Positions 6,607-15,569 of a stretch of 35,160 nucleotides of DNA are shown here, one piece after another; position 1 is the stretch's first letter, and each line of letters begins with the position of its first letter. The DNA comes from an uncultured bacterium (GTDB lineage: Bacteria; Bipolaricaulota; Bipolaricaulia; RBG-16-55-9; DRJF01): the NCBI GenBank assembly GCA_913053845.1, contig CAJXGD010000022.1, positions 1 to 35,160 of the forward strand. The letters run 5' to 3'. Made by a program: the position numbers and the translations under genes. The notes beneath the pieces were generated by a model. The model did no database searches. It worked only from the letters and a program-made list of their open reading frames with translations, and was not told the DNA's origin.

Positions 6607-8310
6607 ATGAATAATTCTGCTAGTGAGCGTCCCTGGCTCAAAGCTTATCCCGAAGACATTCCCCACAGTCTGGAGTACGGCGATTTATCGCTGCCTCAGC
6701 TCCTGGAGCAGACTGCCACGGAGTTTCCCGACCGCCCGGCGCTGAGCTATTATGGCCGCCAGATGAGCTATCGGGAGCTGCACCAGGAGGTCCACCGCTG
6801 CGCCGCGGCGCTCTACGCCCTGGGACTGCGACCGGGCGAGCGGCTGGCGCTGCTCTTGCCCAACCTACCCCAATATCCCATCGCTTTCTACGGTGCGCTC
6901 GAACTGGGGCTCACCGTGGTGCAGCTCAGCCCACTCTCCAGCGCCAAAGAGTTGGCCGAGCTGCTGCGCGATTCGGGCGCCCAGACCGTCTTGACCCTGC
7001 GGCGCTTCTACGGCCTGATCGCCAAGGCCCGGCCACAGACTGCTTTGCAACGCATAATTTTGACCCGCGCCTCCGCCTATCTGCCCTCCTGGCTTAAGCT
7101 GCTCGCTCCCCTCCAGGGCATTTTCCAAAAGGAACGCCCCCAACCTGCGCCTGCTCCCTCCCCAGCGAAGCAGATATATGAATTTGGCTCTCTGCTGCGC
7201 CGCTACGGCAACCGGCCCCTGCCGGAAATCAGCCTCAAGCCGGAGCGAGACATCGCCCTGCTGCAATATACCGGGGGCACCACCGGCCTGCCCAAAGGGG
7301 CGATGCTCACTCAGCGCAACCTGGTGGCCAACGCGCTGCAACTGCGCGCCTGGTTCCCCCGGGCGCGCCGCGGCGAGGGCTCTTTTCTCTCAGTGTTGCC
7401 CTTTTTTCATGTCTATGGCATGACGGTGGCGCTGAACGTGCCCATCTCCATGGGAGCCACTCTGATCCTGATCCCCCGTTTTCAGATCAAAGAGCTGCTG
7501 CGCACGATCAAGCGCTACCGCCCTACTATCTTCCCCGGCGTGCCGACCATTTATATCGCCATCAATCAGTATCCCCATCTGGAGCGCTATCCGCTCTCTT
7601 CTATCGAAGAGTGCATCTCCGGCTCGGCGCCGCTGCCTTTGGAGGTCCAGCAGCGCTTCGAGGCGCTGAGCGGCTCTCGACTGGTGGAAGGCTACGGGCT
7701 CTCGGAGGCTTCGCCGGTCACCCATTGCAATCTCTTCTATGGCCGGCAGGTCAAGGGTAGCATCGGCCTGCCTTTGCCGGACACCGAGGCTCGCATCGTT
7801 GACCCCACCAGCGATGAGCCGCTAGAGCCGGGAGAGGTAGGTGAGCTGGTGGTGCGCGGTCCCCAGGTGATGACCGGCTACTGGAACTGTCCAGAGGAGA
7901 CGGAACGGGCGCTGCGCGGCGGTTGGCTGCACACCGGCGATCTGGCCCGCATGGATGAGCAGGGGTTTTTCTATATCGTGGATCGCTTGAAAGAGATGAT
8001 CAATTGTTCCGGATTTAAAGTCTATCCTCGTGAGGTAGAAGAGGTGCTCTATAGCTATCCCGGCGTGGCCGAAGCGGCGGTGATCGGCATTCCCGACAAA
8101 TATCGCGGCGAGTCGGTTAAGGCTTTTATCGTCGCCAAGCGCGGAGTGCGCCTGAAGACCGCTGAGTTAATCGCCTATTGCCGCGAGCGGTTGGCTAAGT
8201 ATAAACTGCCCCATCAGATCGAATTCCGAGAGACTCTGCCCAAGAGCCTGGTAGGCAAGGTGCTCAAACGAGAGCTTAGGGCAAGCAGCCAAGCCCAAGA
8301 CGGGAGGTGA
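6607..8310 (+). CDS. Long-chain-fatty-acid/aryl-CoA ligase (AMP-forming)
   Basis: This 567-residue adenylate-forming enzyme activates a carboxylic acid to its CoA thioester via an acyl-AMP. The P-loop-like motif Y-T-G-G-T-T-G-L-P-K-G is at about 220-231. G-Y-G-L-S-E-A-S-P follows near 362. The conserved T-G-D-L...D-R-L-K-E-M-I-N-C-S-G-F-K hinge lies at about 440-470 and the catalytic lysine region P-K-S-L-V-G-K-V-L-K-R near the end. The start is placed at the ATG at 6607, where similarity to the family begins; the frame continues upstream into purB without a convincing start. The gene stands just before a Liv-type ABC importer, suggesting that the imported substrate is a carboxylic acid this enzyme activates. 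Fatty versus aromatic substrate cannot be decided from sequence. Confidence 0.9.
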   Translation: MNNSASERPWLKAYPEDIPHSLEYGDLSLPQLLEQTATEFPDRPALSYYGRQMSYRELHQEVHRCAAALYALGLRPGERLALLLPNLPQYPIAFYGALELGLTVVQLSPLSSAKELAELLRDSGAQTVLTLRRFYGLIAKARPQTALQRIILTRASAYLPSWLKLLAPLQGIFQKERPQPAPAPSPAKQIYEFGSLLRRYGNRPLPEISLKPERDIALLQYTGGTTGLPKGAMLTQRNLVANALQLRAWFPRARRGEGSFLSVLPFFHVYGMTVALNVPISMGATLILIPRFQIKELLRTIKRYRPTIFPGVPTIYIAINQYPHLERYPLSSIEECISGSAPLPLEVQQRFEALSGSRLVEGYGLSEASPVTHCNLFYGRQVKGSIGLPLPDTEARIVDPTSDEPLEPGEVGELVVRGPQVMTGYWNCPEETERALRGGWLHTGDLARMDEQGFFYIVDRLKEMINCSGFKVYPREVEEVLYSYPGVAEAAVIGIPDKYRGESVKAFIVAKRGVRLKTAELIAYCRERLAKYKLPHQIEFRETLPKSLVGKVLKRELRASSQAQDGR

Positions 8311-8383
8311 TCTCGATAGCAGTCGGTCGACAGGTGTATAGATGATAACGTGCCAACGGATCACAATAAAACGAGGAGGTCCC

Positions 8384-9844
8384 ATGTCCGACGAGAAGAC
8401 GATGCAGAAAAACCAGGTCAGTCGCCGCCGTTTCTTGCAGACCATCGGAGTCGGGGCGGGTGCGCTGACCCTCTTGAACCCAGTCGGCCTGCTGCGGGCT
8501 CAGGCAGATGAGACGATTCGCATTGGGGTGCTGGTGCCCCTGCTACTCGACCAAGGAAATTCGGCCAACCGTGGTGCCTTCATCGCCAAAGACGAGATCA
8601 ATCGGAGCACCGACAAGGTGCTGGGGCGCCCGCTCCAGCTGATCACCGCCGATGACCAGGCTCTCCCTCAGGTAGGCGCACAGCAGTTCACCAAGCTGGT
8701 GACCGACCAAAAAGCCCTGCTGGTCACCGGCGAGTTCCTCGACGAAGTCATGCTGGCCATCATGCCCCAGATCGGCCGCCTAGGCGTGCCCTTCGTCAAT
8801 ACCGGTTCAGCCACCCCTCAGACCAGCCAGATGGTCAAGGGAGATTATGAGCAGTTCAAGTTTTACTTCCGGGTGATGCTCAATACCGAGGTCTTGACCG
8901 AGGACACGGTCGCGATGGCCGCCGCCCTGCTCAAGGAGAAGATGGGACTGACCGCGATGGCCATCTTAGCCGAGGACGGTCAGTTCGGGCGCGACTATCA
9001 AAAGTTCATGGAGGAGAAGCTTCCCAGCGTGGGCCTGAGCGTCGCCAAGGGCGCCTCGCTGCGCTTTCCCTTGGACAACCGCGACTTCGGCCCCTTCTTG
9101 GCCAAGATCACCGATTCCAACGCCCAAGCGATCATCATCGCCTTCGCCTTCAACTCCGGTGTGGGCTTCGTCATCGAGTGGGCTAGCAAGGCAGCGCACC
9201 TGCCGGTGGTCGGGATCAACGTCGCCGGGCAGGCCTTCGAGTATTGGAAAGATACCAGTGGTAAGGTCAGCTCGCACCTCTACGCCGATGCGGCCACCGG
9301 GGCGACGGCGGTGACTCCCAAGACGCTGCCCTTCTTCCACAGCTACGTGAAGCGCTTCAAGACGCGGCCAATCCACCCACTCTTCACCGGCTACACGACC
9401 TATGATGCGATCTACCTCATCAAGGAGGCCATCGAGCGCATTGGCACGCCCCCGCCGCCCGCCTCCGATTCCTCGGCGACGGCCAGCTATCGCGACCAGC
9501 TGGTGGATGCCCTGGAGAAGACTGACTACGTGGGGACGATCGGTCGAATACGCTTCCAAGGCAAAAACGATCGCTTCCCGCACGATCCCATGCTCAAGGA
9601 TGCCGAGGGCCACACCCTGGTCGTCCCCAAGTGGGTCCAATGGTTGGAGAAGAACGATCGGGGCCTCGTCTGGCCGCTGAGCTTCCTGCCCTCCGACGTT
9701 CAGCAGAAACTGGACGAGCAGTGGAAAGCCTATCGGACAGGCTATCAGGCCTGCAGCGGCGCTGCCTCCTGTGAGGCGCAGGATCTCAAGCAGCTCAGCC
9801 AGGGCCTCGATACAGCGCTGGGCGACAACAAAGAAACACCGTAG
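8384..9844 (+). CDS. Liv-type ABC transporter substrate-binding protein (Tat-exported)
   Basis: This 486-residue periplasmic-binding protein belongs to the branched-chain amino acid type I family (Peripla_BP_6). A twin-arginine signal S-R-R-R-F-L-Q-T-I-G sits at about residues 14-23, followed by a hydrophobic core and an A-Q-A cleavage site. The mature protein opens with I-R-I-G-V-L-V-P-L, typical of the fold. A late insertion with two cysteines about eight residues apart lies near the C-terminus. GAGGAGGT is 3-4 bases before the ATG at 8384; an upstream in-frame start lacks this. It is the first gene of the import cluster with livH, livM and livG. Such proteins also bind aromatic acids, amides or urea, so leucine/valine specificity should not be assumed. 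Confidence 0.9.
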   Translation: MSDEKTMQKNQVSRRRFLQTIGVGAGALTLLNPVGLLRAQADETIRIGVLVPLLLDQGNSANRGAFIAKDEINRSTDKVLGRPLQLITADDQALPQVGAQQFTKLVTDQKALLVTGEFLDEVMLAIMPQIGRLGVPFVNTGSATPQTSQMVKGDYEQFKFYFRVMLNTEVLTEDTVAMAAALLKEKMGLTAMAILAEDGQFGRDYQKFMEEKLPSVGLSVAKGASLRFPLDNRDFGPFLAKITDSNAQAIIIAFAFNSGVGFVIEWASKAAHLPVVGINVAGQAFEYWKDTSGKVSSHLYADAATGATAVTPKTLPFFHSYVKRFKTRPIHPLFTGYTTYDAIYLIKEAIERIGTPPPPASDSSATASYRDQLVDALEKTDYVGTIGRIRFQGKNDRFPHDPMLKDAEGHTLVVPKWVQWLEKNDRGLVWPLSFLPSDVQQKLDEQWKAYRTGYQACSGAASCEAQDLKQLSQGLDTALGDNKETP

Positions 9845-9875
9845 CATAGCGAGCTTACCTGGCCGCTGAGCTCAG

Positions 9876-10751
9876 ATGGAACAGATCGTTCTCTTCGCGG
9901 TCGTGAGGAGCGCCCTTTACGCGCTGGTCGCCCTGGGTTTTACGCTCATCTTCGGGGTGGCCCGCGTGCTCAACTTGAGCCACGGGGCGCTGCTCATGGC
10001 CGGGGCCTACGGCGCTTACATCGGCATCAACCTGTTCCATCTCAATCTCTACCTGAGCTTCGCCCTGGCCGTGCTGGCCACCGCATTGCTGGCCATAGCC
10101 ATCTACAAGGCCTTGGTCCGTCGGGTGAGCGACTCTCCCGTTCTGGTGCTCATCGTCACGCTGGCGGTCGCCTTCATCCTACAAGAGGCGATCGTGCTGG
10201 CCTTCGGCTATCGCACCCAGATCATCCCCCCGCCGATCGAGGGCACGGTGGTCATCGCGGGCACCATCATCGATAAGGTCCAACTGTTGGCCCTGGCCGT
10301 CTCGCTCGTCGCCTTGGGCCTCTTCTGGCTTTTTATCCATCGCACGCGCTTCGGGCGGGCCATCTTGGCCACCGCACAAGACCCTAAGGGCGCCGCGCTG
10401 GTGGGGATCAACCCCGACCGCGTCTACACCCTGACCTGGGCGCTCTCCGGGGCGCTTGCCGGACTGGCCGGTCTATTCTTCGCCTATCCCGGTGGGATCG
10501 TCTTCAATATGTGGGTCAACCCCTTGGTCATCTCCTTTGCCATCGTGATCCTCGGCGGGCTGGGCAGCATCCCCGGCACGCTGATCGCCGCCTACCTGAT
10601 CGGCTTCGTCGAGACGCTCACCTTCTATGGCGGCCAGTTGAACCTGCCGCTGGGGCCGAGCTGGGTGGGGTTGCCCTCGCTTTTCATCCTGATCCTGCTG
10701 CTCATCTTCCGCCCCCAAGGACTCTTTGGGGGAGAGCAGGCGTCATCATGA
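9876..10751 (+). CDS. livH: Branched-chain amino acid-type ABC permease LivH
   Basis: This is a 291-residue inner-membrane permease with about eight hydrophobic helices. It carries the LivH-like features A-L-G-F-T-L-I-F-G-V-A-R-V-L-N-L-S-H-G near residues 18-36 and V-I-L-G-G-L-G-S-I-P-G-T in the second half, the loop that contacts the ATPase. Length fits the family. It follows the binding-protein gene by 31 bases and overlaps livM by four (ATGA). Confidence 0.92.
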   Translation: MEQIVLFAVVRSALYALVALGFTLIFGVARVLNLSHGALLMAGAYGAYIGINLFHLNLYLSFALAVLATALLAIAIYKALVRRVSDSPVLVLIVTLAVAFILQEAIVLAFGYRTQIIPPPIEGTVVIAGTIIDKVQLLALAVSLVALGLFWLFIHRTRFGRAILATAQDPKGAALVGINPDRVYTLTWALSGALAGLAGLFFAYPGGIVFNMWVNPLVISFAIVILGGLGSIPGTLIAAYLIGFVETLTFYGGQLNLPLGPSWVGLPSLFILILLLIFRPQGLFGGEQASS

Positions 10752-11794
10752 TCCGCCCTCGCCTGGCACTGGTCCAGTACGGCCTCTTGGCGCTGCTGCT
10801 GGGCACGCTGGCCATATTGCCCTGGATTGGCCTGCCGACCAGCTGGTACATCCCACTGATCTTCGCCGATTTCTTCGCCATGTTCGTCATGAGCTGGGAT
10901 CTGTTGGCCGGCTATGCCGGTCAGCTCAACTTGGGTCAGGCTTTCTTCATCGGCACCGCTGCCTATACCAGTGGCTTGCTGAACATCTATCTGCATTGGA
11001 CCCCGGCCTTAACCATCCCCTTGGGTGTGCTCGCCGCGGTGGGGGTGGGGGCACTGGTCGGTGCGCCGGCGGTGCGGCTCAAGGGGCCTTACCTAGCCTT
11101 GGTCACTCTGGTGCTGCCCATCGCTGCGACCCGCCTGGTGGGCGTCTATGCGGACGTCACCGGAGGCAACCTGGGCAAGACGATCCACGATACGGTGCCC
11201 CAGGTGGGACGAGGGGTTCCCTATTTAGACTATCTGATGATCAATTATTATTACGCGTTGATCCTGATGGCCCTGATCGCCCTCTTCCTCTTGGCCATTG
11301 CCTCTTCACGCTGGGGTAAGATCTTCGAGGCCATCCGTGAGAACGAAGCAGCGGTTGCTGCTGCCGGGATCAATCCGGCTAAGTATAAGATCCTGGCCTT
11401 TATGCTCAGTGCGCTGGTCGCCGGCCTGGCCGGAGCGACCTACGTCCATCTGCCGATCTTGCCCATTCTACAAGCCGGCGGGCCCTCCGGCGTCTTCTCC
11501 TCCACCCTCTCGATCCTGATAATCGTCGCCGCGGCCCTGGGAGGAATGGGTACTATCACCGGGGCGATCGTAGGCGCCTTCCTGCTCAAGATCGGACAGC
11601 AGGTTTTGGGTGAGCTGCTGGGGACGCAGTTCTTCAGCTCGGCCGATGCCCAACGCTGGGCGACGCTCATCTTCCTCGTGGGGCTGGTTCTGTTTGTCCT
11701 CTTCGCCCGCCGCGGCCTGGTGCCGCTGCTCTTCAAGCTCCCTGGCCTGCGCCGCTGGCTGACGCCGATCCAAGGCGAAGAGGGCTCTCCATGA
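10748..11794 (+). CDS. livM: Branched-chain amino acid-type ABC permease LivM
   Basis: This 348-residue partner permease starts at the ATG at 10748, which overlaps the livH stop in an ATGA junction. The frame is open further upstream, but that region only shadows livH. Visible LivM features are S-W-D-L-L-A-G-Y-A-G-Q-L-N-L-G-Q-A near residue 45 and R-L-K-G-P-Y-L-A-L-V-T-L near 108. A coupling-loop motif, A-A-L-G-G-M-G-T-I-T-G-A, lies near 265. About ten hydrophobic helices are apparent. With LivH it forms the transmembrane channel. The stop overlaps the livG start (ATGA). Confidence 0.92.
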   Translation: MIRPRLALVQYGLLALLLGTLAILPWIGLPTSWYIPLIFADFFAMFVMSWDLLAGYAGQLNLGQAFFIGTAAYTSGLLNIYLHWTPALTIPLGVLAAVGVGALVGAPAVRLKGPYLALVTLVLPIAATRLVGVYADVTGGNLGKTIHDTVPQVGRGVPYLDYLMINYYYALILMALIALFLLAIASSRWGKIFEAIRENEAAVAAAGINPAKYKILAFMLSALVAGLAGATYVHLPILPILQAGGPSGVFSSTLSILIIVAAALGGMGTITGAIVGAFLLKIGQQVLGELLGTQFFSSADAQRWATLIFLVGLVLFVLFARRGLVPLLFKLPGLRRWLTPIQGEEGSP

Positions 11795-12543
11795 GCGAAC
11801 TCCTGCGCATCGAGCGGATCGCGAAATCGTTCGGGGGATTGCAGGCCCTGTCTGGGGTCAGCTTGAGCGCTATGAGAGGAGAGGTCCTGGGCCTGATCGG
11901 TCCCAACGGCGCGGGCAAGACGACCCTCTTCAACCTGATCATGGGCCTCTTCCGCCCCGATGAGGGACGGATCTGCTTTAAGGAGCGGGAGATCACCGGC
12001 TGGCCCACCCATCGTGTGGTGAGGGCCGGCATCGCGCGCGTCTATCAGCTAGCCCAGGCCTGTCGCAGCAAGAGCGTCTTCGAGAACGTGGAGCTTTCAC
12101 TGCTCACCGACCGGATCTTCGCCTGGCAGCCCGGCTCACGCTGCCGAGCCCGCACGCTGGCAGTCTGCGCTCAGGTCGGCCTGAGCGACGTGCTCCACCG
12201 GACGCCCCAGATGCTGCCCCAAGCACGGCTGAGGCAGTTAGAGCTGGCCCGCGCCGTGGCCACCGATCCGGACCTGCTCCTGCTCGATGAGCCCTTTGCC
12301 GGCTTAACCGCCACCGAGGTCGGGGCGCTCTCTGAGGTCATCGCCGCGCTGCGCGCCGGGGGAATGGCCATCGTGCTAGTAGACCACAACATGAGGGGTC
12401 TGATGCGCCTGGTTGATCGAGTGGTGGTGATCAACTTCGGGCGGGTGCTGGCCGAGGGGCTTCCCCAGGAGATCCTGAGCAGCCGCCTGGTGCAAGAGGC
12501 CTACCTGAGCGGCACCGCCTCGTCCGGGCCGGATGTGCTATAA
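11791..12543 (+). CDS. livG: Liv-type ABC ATPase LivG with degenerate signature motif
   Basis: This is the 250-residue ATPase of the importer. Walker A is GPNGAGKT (37-44), Q-loop Gln86, Walker B LLLLDEP (162-168), and the H-loop D-H-N has His199. Where LivG proteins normally have a signature such as L-A-Y-G-D-Q-R-R, this one reads L-P-Q-A-R-L-R-Q (142-149). The glycine and glutamine that touch the gamma-phosphate are missing. No second ATPase (LivF) follows, although Liv importers normally use a LivG/LivF pair. An asymmetric dimer with a LivF encoded elsewhere could tolerate one degenerate site; alternatively the gene is decaying, although the frame is intact. The stop codon lies inside the -10 box of the next gene. 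Confidence 0.85.
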   Translation: MSELLRIERIAKSFGGLQALSGVSLSAMRGEVLGLIGPNGAGKTTLFNLIMGLFRPDEGRICFKEREITGWPTHRVVRAGIARVYQLAQACRSKSVFENVELSLLTDRIFAWQPGSRCRARTLAVCAQVGLSDVLHRTPQMLPQARLRQLELARAVATDPDLLLLDEPFAGLTATEVGALSEVIAALRAGGMAIVLVDHNMRGLMRLVDRVVVINFGRVLAEGLPQEILSSRLVQEAYLSGTASSGPDVL

Positions 12544-12544
12544 T
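12536..12544 (+). promoter_or_regulatory. Extended -10 promoter of the Crp/Fnr gene, overlapping the livG stop
   Basis: TGC followed by a perfect TATAAT (12539-12544) is an extended -10 element. The TAA of TATAAT is also the livG stop codon. No good -35 is seen, as expected for extended -10 promoters. The leader to the ATG at 12592 would be about 40 bases. Confidence 0.55.
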
Positions 12545-12591
12545 ACCTCCAGGGGTTCGCTCCGAGAGCAATCTGTACCAAGGGAGTGAGG

Positions 12592-13302
12592 ATGAGCAGG
12601 CCGGATCAGCAAGATCTGCCTATAGTTAGAGGGGCAGTTGAGATCAAGAGCGAATTTTGCGTTTTGGCCGGCTGCCAGTCACCCCATCGCGTCAATTACC
12701 GCCAGGGTGACCTCATCTATACCCCTGGCGATCAAGCAAGTGAGTTCTACTATATTCGCCAGGGCAAGGTCAAACTGGCCTTTCTCGACGAGAGCGGGCG
12801 GCACCTGACCTTGGTGCTGCTCAGCGCCGGTGACGTCTTCGGCGAAGCGGCGCTCATCGAGGGCCAAGAGCGCAACTTGCTGGCCCAGGCTCATGAGGAT
12901 AGCTGCCTCTGCTCCTTCCAAAGGAGCCACTTCTTCCAGTGTCTAGGGAGACATCCTCAACTGATCACCTGGCTGCTGGCCACCTTTGCCAAGCGTGAGC
13001 AGCAGTTGGCCGAGAAACTCTCGTTGCTGGCCTTCAAGAAGGTTCCGGTGCGCTTGGCCCAGCAGCTGTTGAATTTGGCCCGGCAGAGCGGCGAGCAGCA
13101 GCCCCAAGGTATCGAGATACGCATGACTCACCAGGAGATAGCCGACCTGATCGGCGCGGTGCGCGAGACGACCACCATGATGCTCGATCGGCTCCAGAGC
13201 CAGGGTATCACCCGCAACGGCCACCGCAGCATCATCCTGCTCGACGCAGCACGCCTGGAGCAGGTCGCGGCCGGCCAGAGCCGGATATCCGATAATAGGT
13301 GA
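12592..13302 (+). CDS. Crp/Fnr family transcriptional regulator
   Basis: This 236-residue regulator has an N-terminal cyclic-nucleotide-type beta-barrel (about 35-150), with R-Q-G-D-L-I-Y-T-P-G-D and F-G-E-A-A-L as landmarks. A C-terminal winged helix follows, with M-T-H-Q-E-I-A-D-L-I-G-A-V-R-E-T-T (about 178-194) as the helix-turn-helix. Two cysteines near the N-terminus (F-C...G-C, six apart) are too few for the Fnr 4Fe-4S arrangement, so the effector is unknown. The start is the ATG at 12592 with GGGAG 5 bases upstream; a GTG 6 bases earlier is inside the ribosome site. It has its own promoter fused to the end of livG, so it may regulate the import cluster or respond to its substrate. Confidence 0.9.
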   Translation: MSRPDQQDLPIVRGAVEIKSEFCVLAGCQSPHRVNYRQGDLIYTPGDQASEFYYIRQGKVKLAFLDESGRHLTLVLLSAGDVFGEAALIEGQERNLLAQAHEDSCLCSFQRSHFFQCLGRHPQLITWLLATFAKREQQLAEKLSLLAFKKVPVRLAQQLLNLARQSGEQQPQGIEIRMTHQEIADLIGAVRETTTMMLDRLQSQGITRNGHRSIILLDAARLEQVAAGQSRISDNR

Positions 13303-13423
13303 GCCTGCCGTCCTCATCGTGCTCATCATGTCGCAACTGCTCAGCCTCTGCGATCTGTCGTTCCAGCTTCTGCAGCGCCTGATGGGCGTAAGACCGCCCG
13401 CTTCACTGACGTAAGTTTTCCAG

Positions 13424-14455
13424 TTACCGCTCGGTGCACACAGTCACTCCGCGCACGTGCATGGGTGCGATCGTCGCCGGTGCTATTTGTTTGCCCTGCG
13501 GATTGAAGATGAAGAGACCTCCGCTCTCAGCACCTTGGCCACCAAAGCGCACATTGGTGACATAGACACGGTCATCGGGTCCGATGGCGATCTGATTGGG
13601 GAACACAACTTTAGCAAAGACCCCCTTGAAGGCCCCATCCGGACCATATCGTAGAATCTTGTTGTTTGTAAAGTCGGTCACAAAGACGTCCCCCTGGCTG
13701 TTGATGGCAGCCATCACAGGTAGAAAGGGATAACCGGTCTCCAGGTCCTTATGGGCGAGTATGAACTCCTTGGTGGAAGTGAAGCCCGGCGCAACTGCCC
13801 GTAGTACCTGCCCTCTCGGCATAGTTGATTCATTGGGAGATTCTACGATCAACAGATCCCCTTGAAAGGGACCTGTGGTTAGGAATACCGTAGGATCTAT
13901 CGCATCAAAGACCTCTCCTGTCGGACGCAGGACCTGTTGCGGCACCTGGAACTTCCGATCGGATTGCAGCGCGCCTGGAATGCGCCAAACACCCCGTGAA
14001 CCGGCCCCTGTTGAGAATGTCCCAAAGTATAGGTCCCCGTTGGGTGCGAAGACAAGGGCATCCGGTCGTAGATCAACTCGCTGAAATACCAGTGTACGTC
14101 TACTACCATCGGAGTTGAAACGCTGTATGCGACTGTAAGCGTAGTCAGGCGCATAATCTACAACGTACAACCGCCCGTCAGGGCCACAGAGGACGATTGA
14201 TGGATCATTCAGTCCTGCGACGACATCTGTGAAGAGGCCCAGTTGCAGGTCCAATATCTTCACGATTGCACCGCTAGGTGCATCTTCCGCACGGGTAAGA
14301 TAAACGGTTCCGTGACCCGGTGAGGCCTGAGCCGCGACTCCCAACGCGCCCGCACCATCCGATATTCCCAAAGAAAGCCAAGCAACCAACATGATCAAGA
14401 GCCCAAGCCGGAACCCTGACCGGCCGCCTACCCGCATTTTGTGCAGCAAATACAT
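13424..14455 (-). CDS. Secreted NHL/SMP-30-like beta-propeller protein (no C-terminal anchor)
   Basis: The protein has 343 residues, with a basic N-terminus and a hydrophobic segment at about 16-40 that works as a signal peptide or anchor. The rest consists of propeller-like repeats, such as V-L-C-G-P-D-G-R-L-Y-V-V-D-Y, F-A-P-N-G-D-L-Y-F-G and I-G-P-D-D-R-V-Y-V-T-N. These are typical of NHL/SMP-30 (gluconolactonase-like) six-bladed propellers. It resembles the two following paralogs in architecture but is more divergent and lacks their C-terminal membrane tail. GGAGG lies 7-8 bases before the ATG. The convergent Crp/Fnr gene ends 121 bases away. The ligand or enzymatic role cannot be told. 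Confidence 0.75.
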   Translation of the reverse strand: MYLLHKMRVGGRSGFRLGLLIMLVAWLSLGISDGAGALGVAAQASPGHGTVYLTRAEDAPSGAIVKILDLQLGLFTDVVAGLNDPSIVLCGPDGRLYVVDYAPDYAYSRIQRFNSDGSRRTLVFQRVDLRPDALVFAPNGDLYFGTFSTGAGSRGVWRIPGALQSDRKFQVPQQVLRPTGEVFDAIDPTVFLTTGPFQGDLLIVESPNESTMPRGQVLRAVAPGFTSTKEFILAHKDLETGYPFLPVMAAINSQGDVFVTDFTNNKILRYGPDGAFKGVFAKVVFPNQIAIGPDDRVYVTNVRFGGQGAESGGLFIFNPQGKQIAPATIAPMHVRGVTVCTER

Positions 14456-14519
14456 TAGGATACCTCCTTCTCGAATAGATGATCGTTACTGCCTGTTGTT
14501 TACATCAAGCCGATAAGAT

Positions 14520-15569
14520 TCAACTATCCTTGGCGACCCTCCTTTTGAAGACATATACCCCCAGGAAAACCCATAGGGCAGTTAGTTCCAAAGGGAAGTG
14601 AGGCTGAGACCCGGTTGTATGGGCCGATGTGACCGTCGAGTACTTGCAGACTGCAATGCCGGCACCCTCTAATGGGATTCCTGTTACCAGCGTTTTCTCT
14701 CCTGAAGGGCTAATCCTGAAAACCGCATTAGTTGAGACAGCCCAAAGGTTATCCTGAGAATCAAAGGCCATACCGGTGATACTGATGAGTGGCCCGCCTG
14801 AGGGTACGAGATTGCTAACGAACGCACCGTCAGGCGCAAATTTGGTTATCCCAGTTATCTCACTGGTTCGCAGGGAAGCCACACCGGCGCTAACCACGAA
14901 AATTTCTCCTTGACCATTGATCGCGAGAGCAGCTGGATGATAAATATCCTTCTGAAGAAAGATCGTTGGCTCACCACAGCTGGTCTGGTTGGCGCTCGTA
15001 CAAAAATTCCGACGATTGATCTTATCCACAACGCCATCTTCAATGTCAGACACGATCAGATCACCGGCATACAGGCCCTTCGTAAGTATTGCCGTCCCTC
15101 CTCCAACGATATACTCTCCAGGAGTACCAAATTGGCGAACGATCTGAACCGCCTGATTGGCAGGATTCGCACCTTCCAGTCGCCAGGCTCCTCCTATCGC
15201 GGTATTTGTCCAATAGAGGTTCCCTTGAGGATCAAAGCTAGGTCCTTCAGGAGCATGCCAGAGGTCCTTCCCCAAGGTCCTATATATCTGAGTTATCTGG
15301 TGTCCATCCTGACTTACCCGAATGATGCGATGTTTCCCTCGTTCCGCAAAGTAGAGGTAACCATCAGGGCCACAGACCCCGAGTACCAGGTGATCAAACC
15401 CTACTACGATGGGGATCAAGCCCTGAATGGTAGGATCGACTCGGTAAATAGCACTCCCTGTTGAGTCTGTATCGTTCCATGTGCTGACAAAGACTGTATC
15501 AGCTAGAACAACAATACTCGCAACGTACACGCTCACAACCACAACTAGAAGTACTTTAAGCCAAGACAT
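14520..15569 (-). CDS. Secreted beta-propeller with C-terminal membrane tail (paralog A)
   Basis: This 349-residue protein has a signal peptide (about 1-23, M-S-W-L-K then a valine-rich core and V-L-A-D). An NHL/SMP-30-like propeller with V-C-G-P-D-G-Y-L-Y-F and F-D-P-Q-G-N-L-Y-W blades follows. The C-terminus reads F-P-L-E-L, a hydrophobic helix, and K-R-R-V-A-K. That tail is tripartite (P-x-E, helix, basic end) and matches the tail of its neighbour. The layout resembles sorting-type tails such as PEP-CTERM, although the motif is not the standard V-P-E-P. The gene is a tandem paralog of 15668-16726, sharing the near-identical start M-S-W-L-K-V-L-L. A GGGGG ribosome site lies about 9 bases before the ATG. 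Confidence 0.75.
   Translation of the reverse strand: MSWLKVLLVVVVSVYVASIVVLADTVFVSTWNDTDSTGSAIYRVDPTIQGLIPIVVGFDHLVLGVCGPDGYLYFAERGKHRIIRVSQDGHQITQIYRTLGKDLWHAPEGPSFDPQGNLYWTNTAIGGAWRLEGANPANQAVQIVRQFGTPGEYIVGGGTAILTKGLYAGDLIVSDIEDGVVDKINRRNFCTSANQTSCGEPTIFLQKDIYHPAALAINGQGEIFVVSAGVASLRTSEITGITKFAPDGAFVSNLVPSGGPLISITGMAFDSQDNLWAVSTNAVFRISPSGEKTLVTGIPLEGAGIAVCKYSTVTSAHTTGSQPHFPLELTALWVFLGVYVFKRRVAKDS

Noticed and set aside
8966-9847. Long minus-strand open frame opposite the binding-protein gene
   Set aside because: It is a GC-driven shadow frame antisense to a clear Tat-exported binding protein, with no recognisable motifs.
10511-10747. N-terminal extension of LivM into LivH
   Set aside because: The frame overlaps livH and does not look like a membrane protein; the ATGA junction at 10748 is the natural start.
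13303-13423. Terminator between the convergent Crp/Fnr and propeller genes
   Set aside because: Only a short GGGCG/CGCCC stem is visible with no U-tract, too weak to call.
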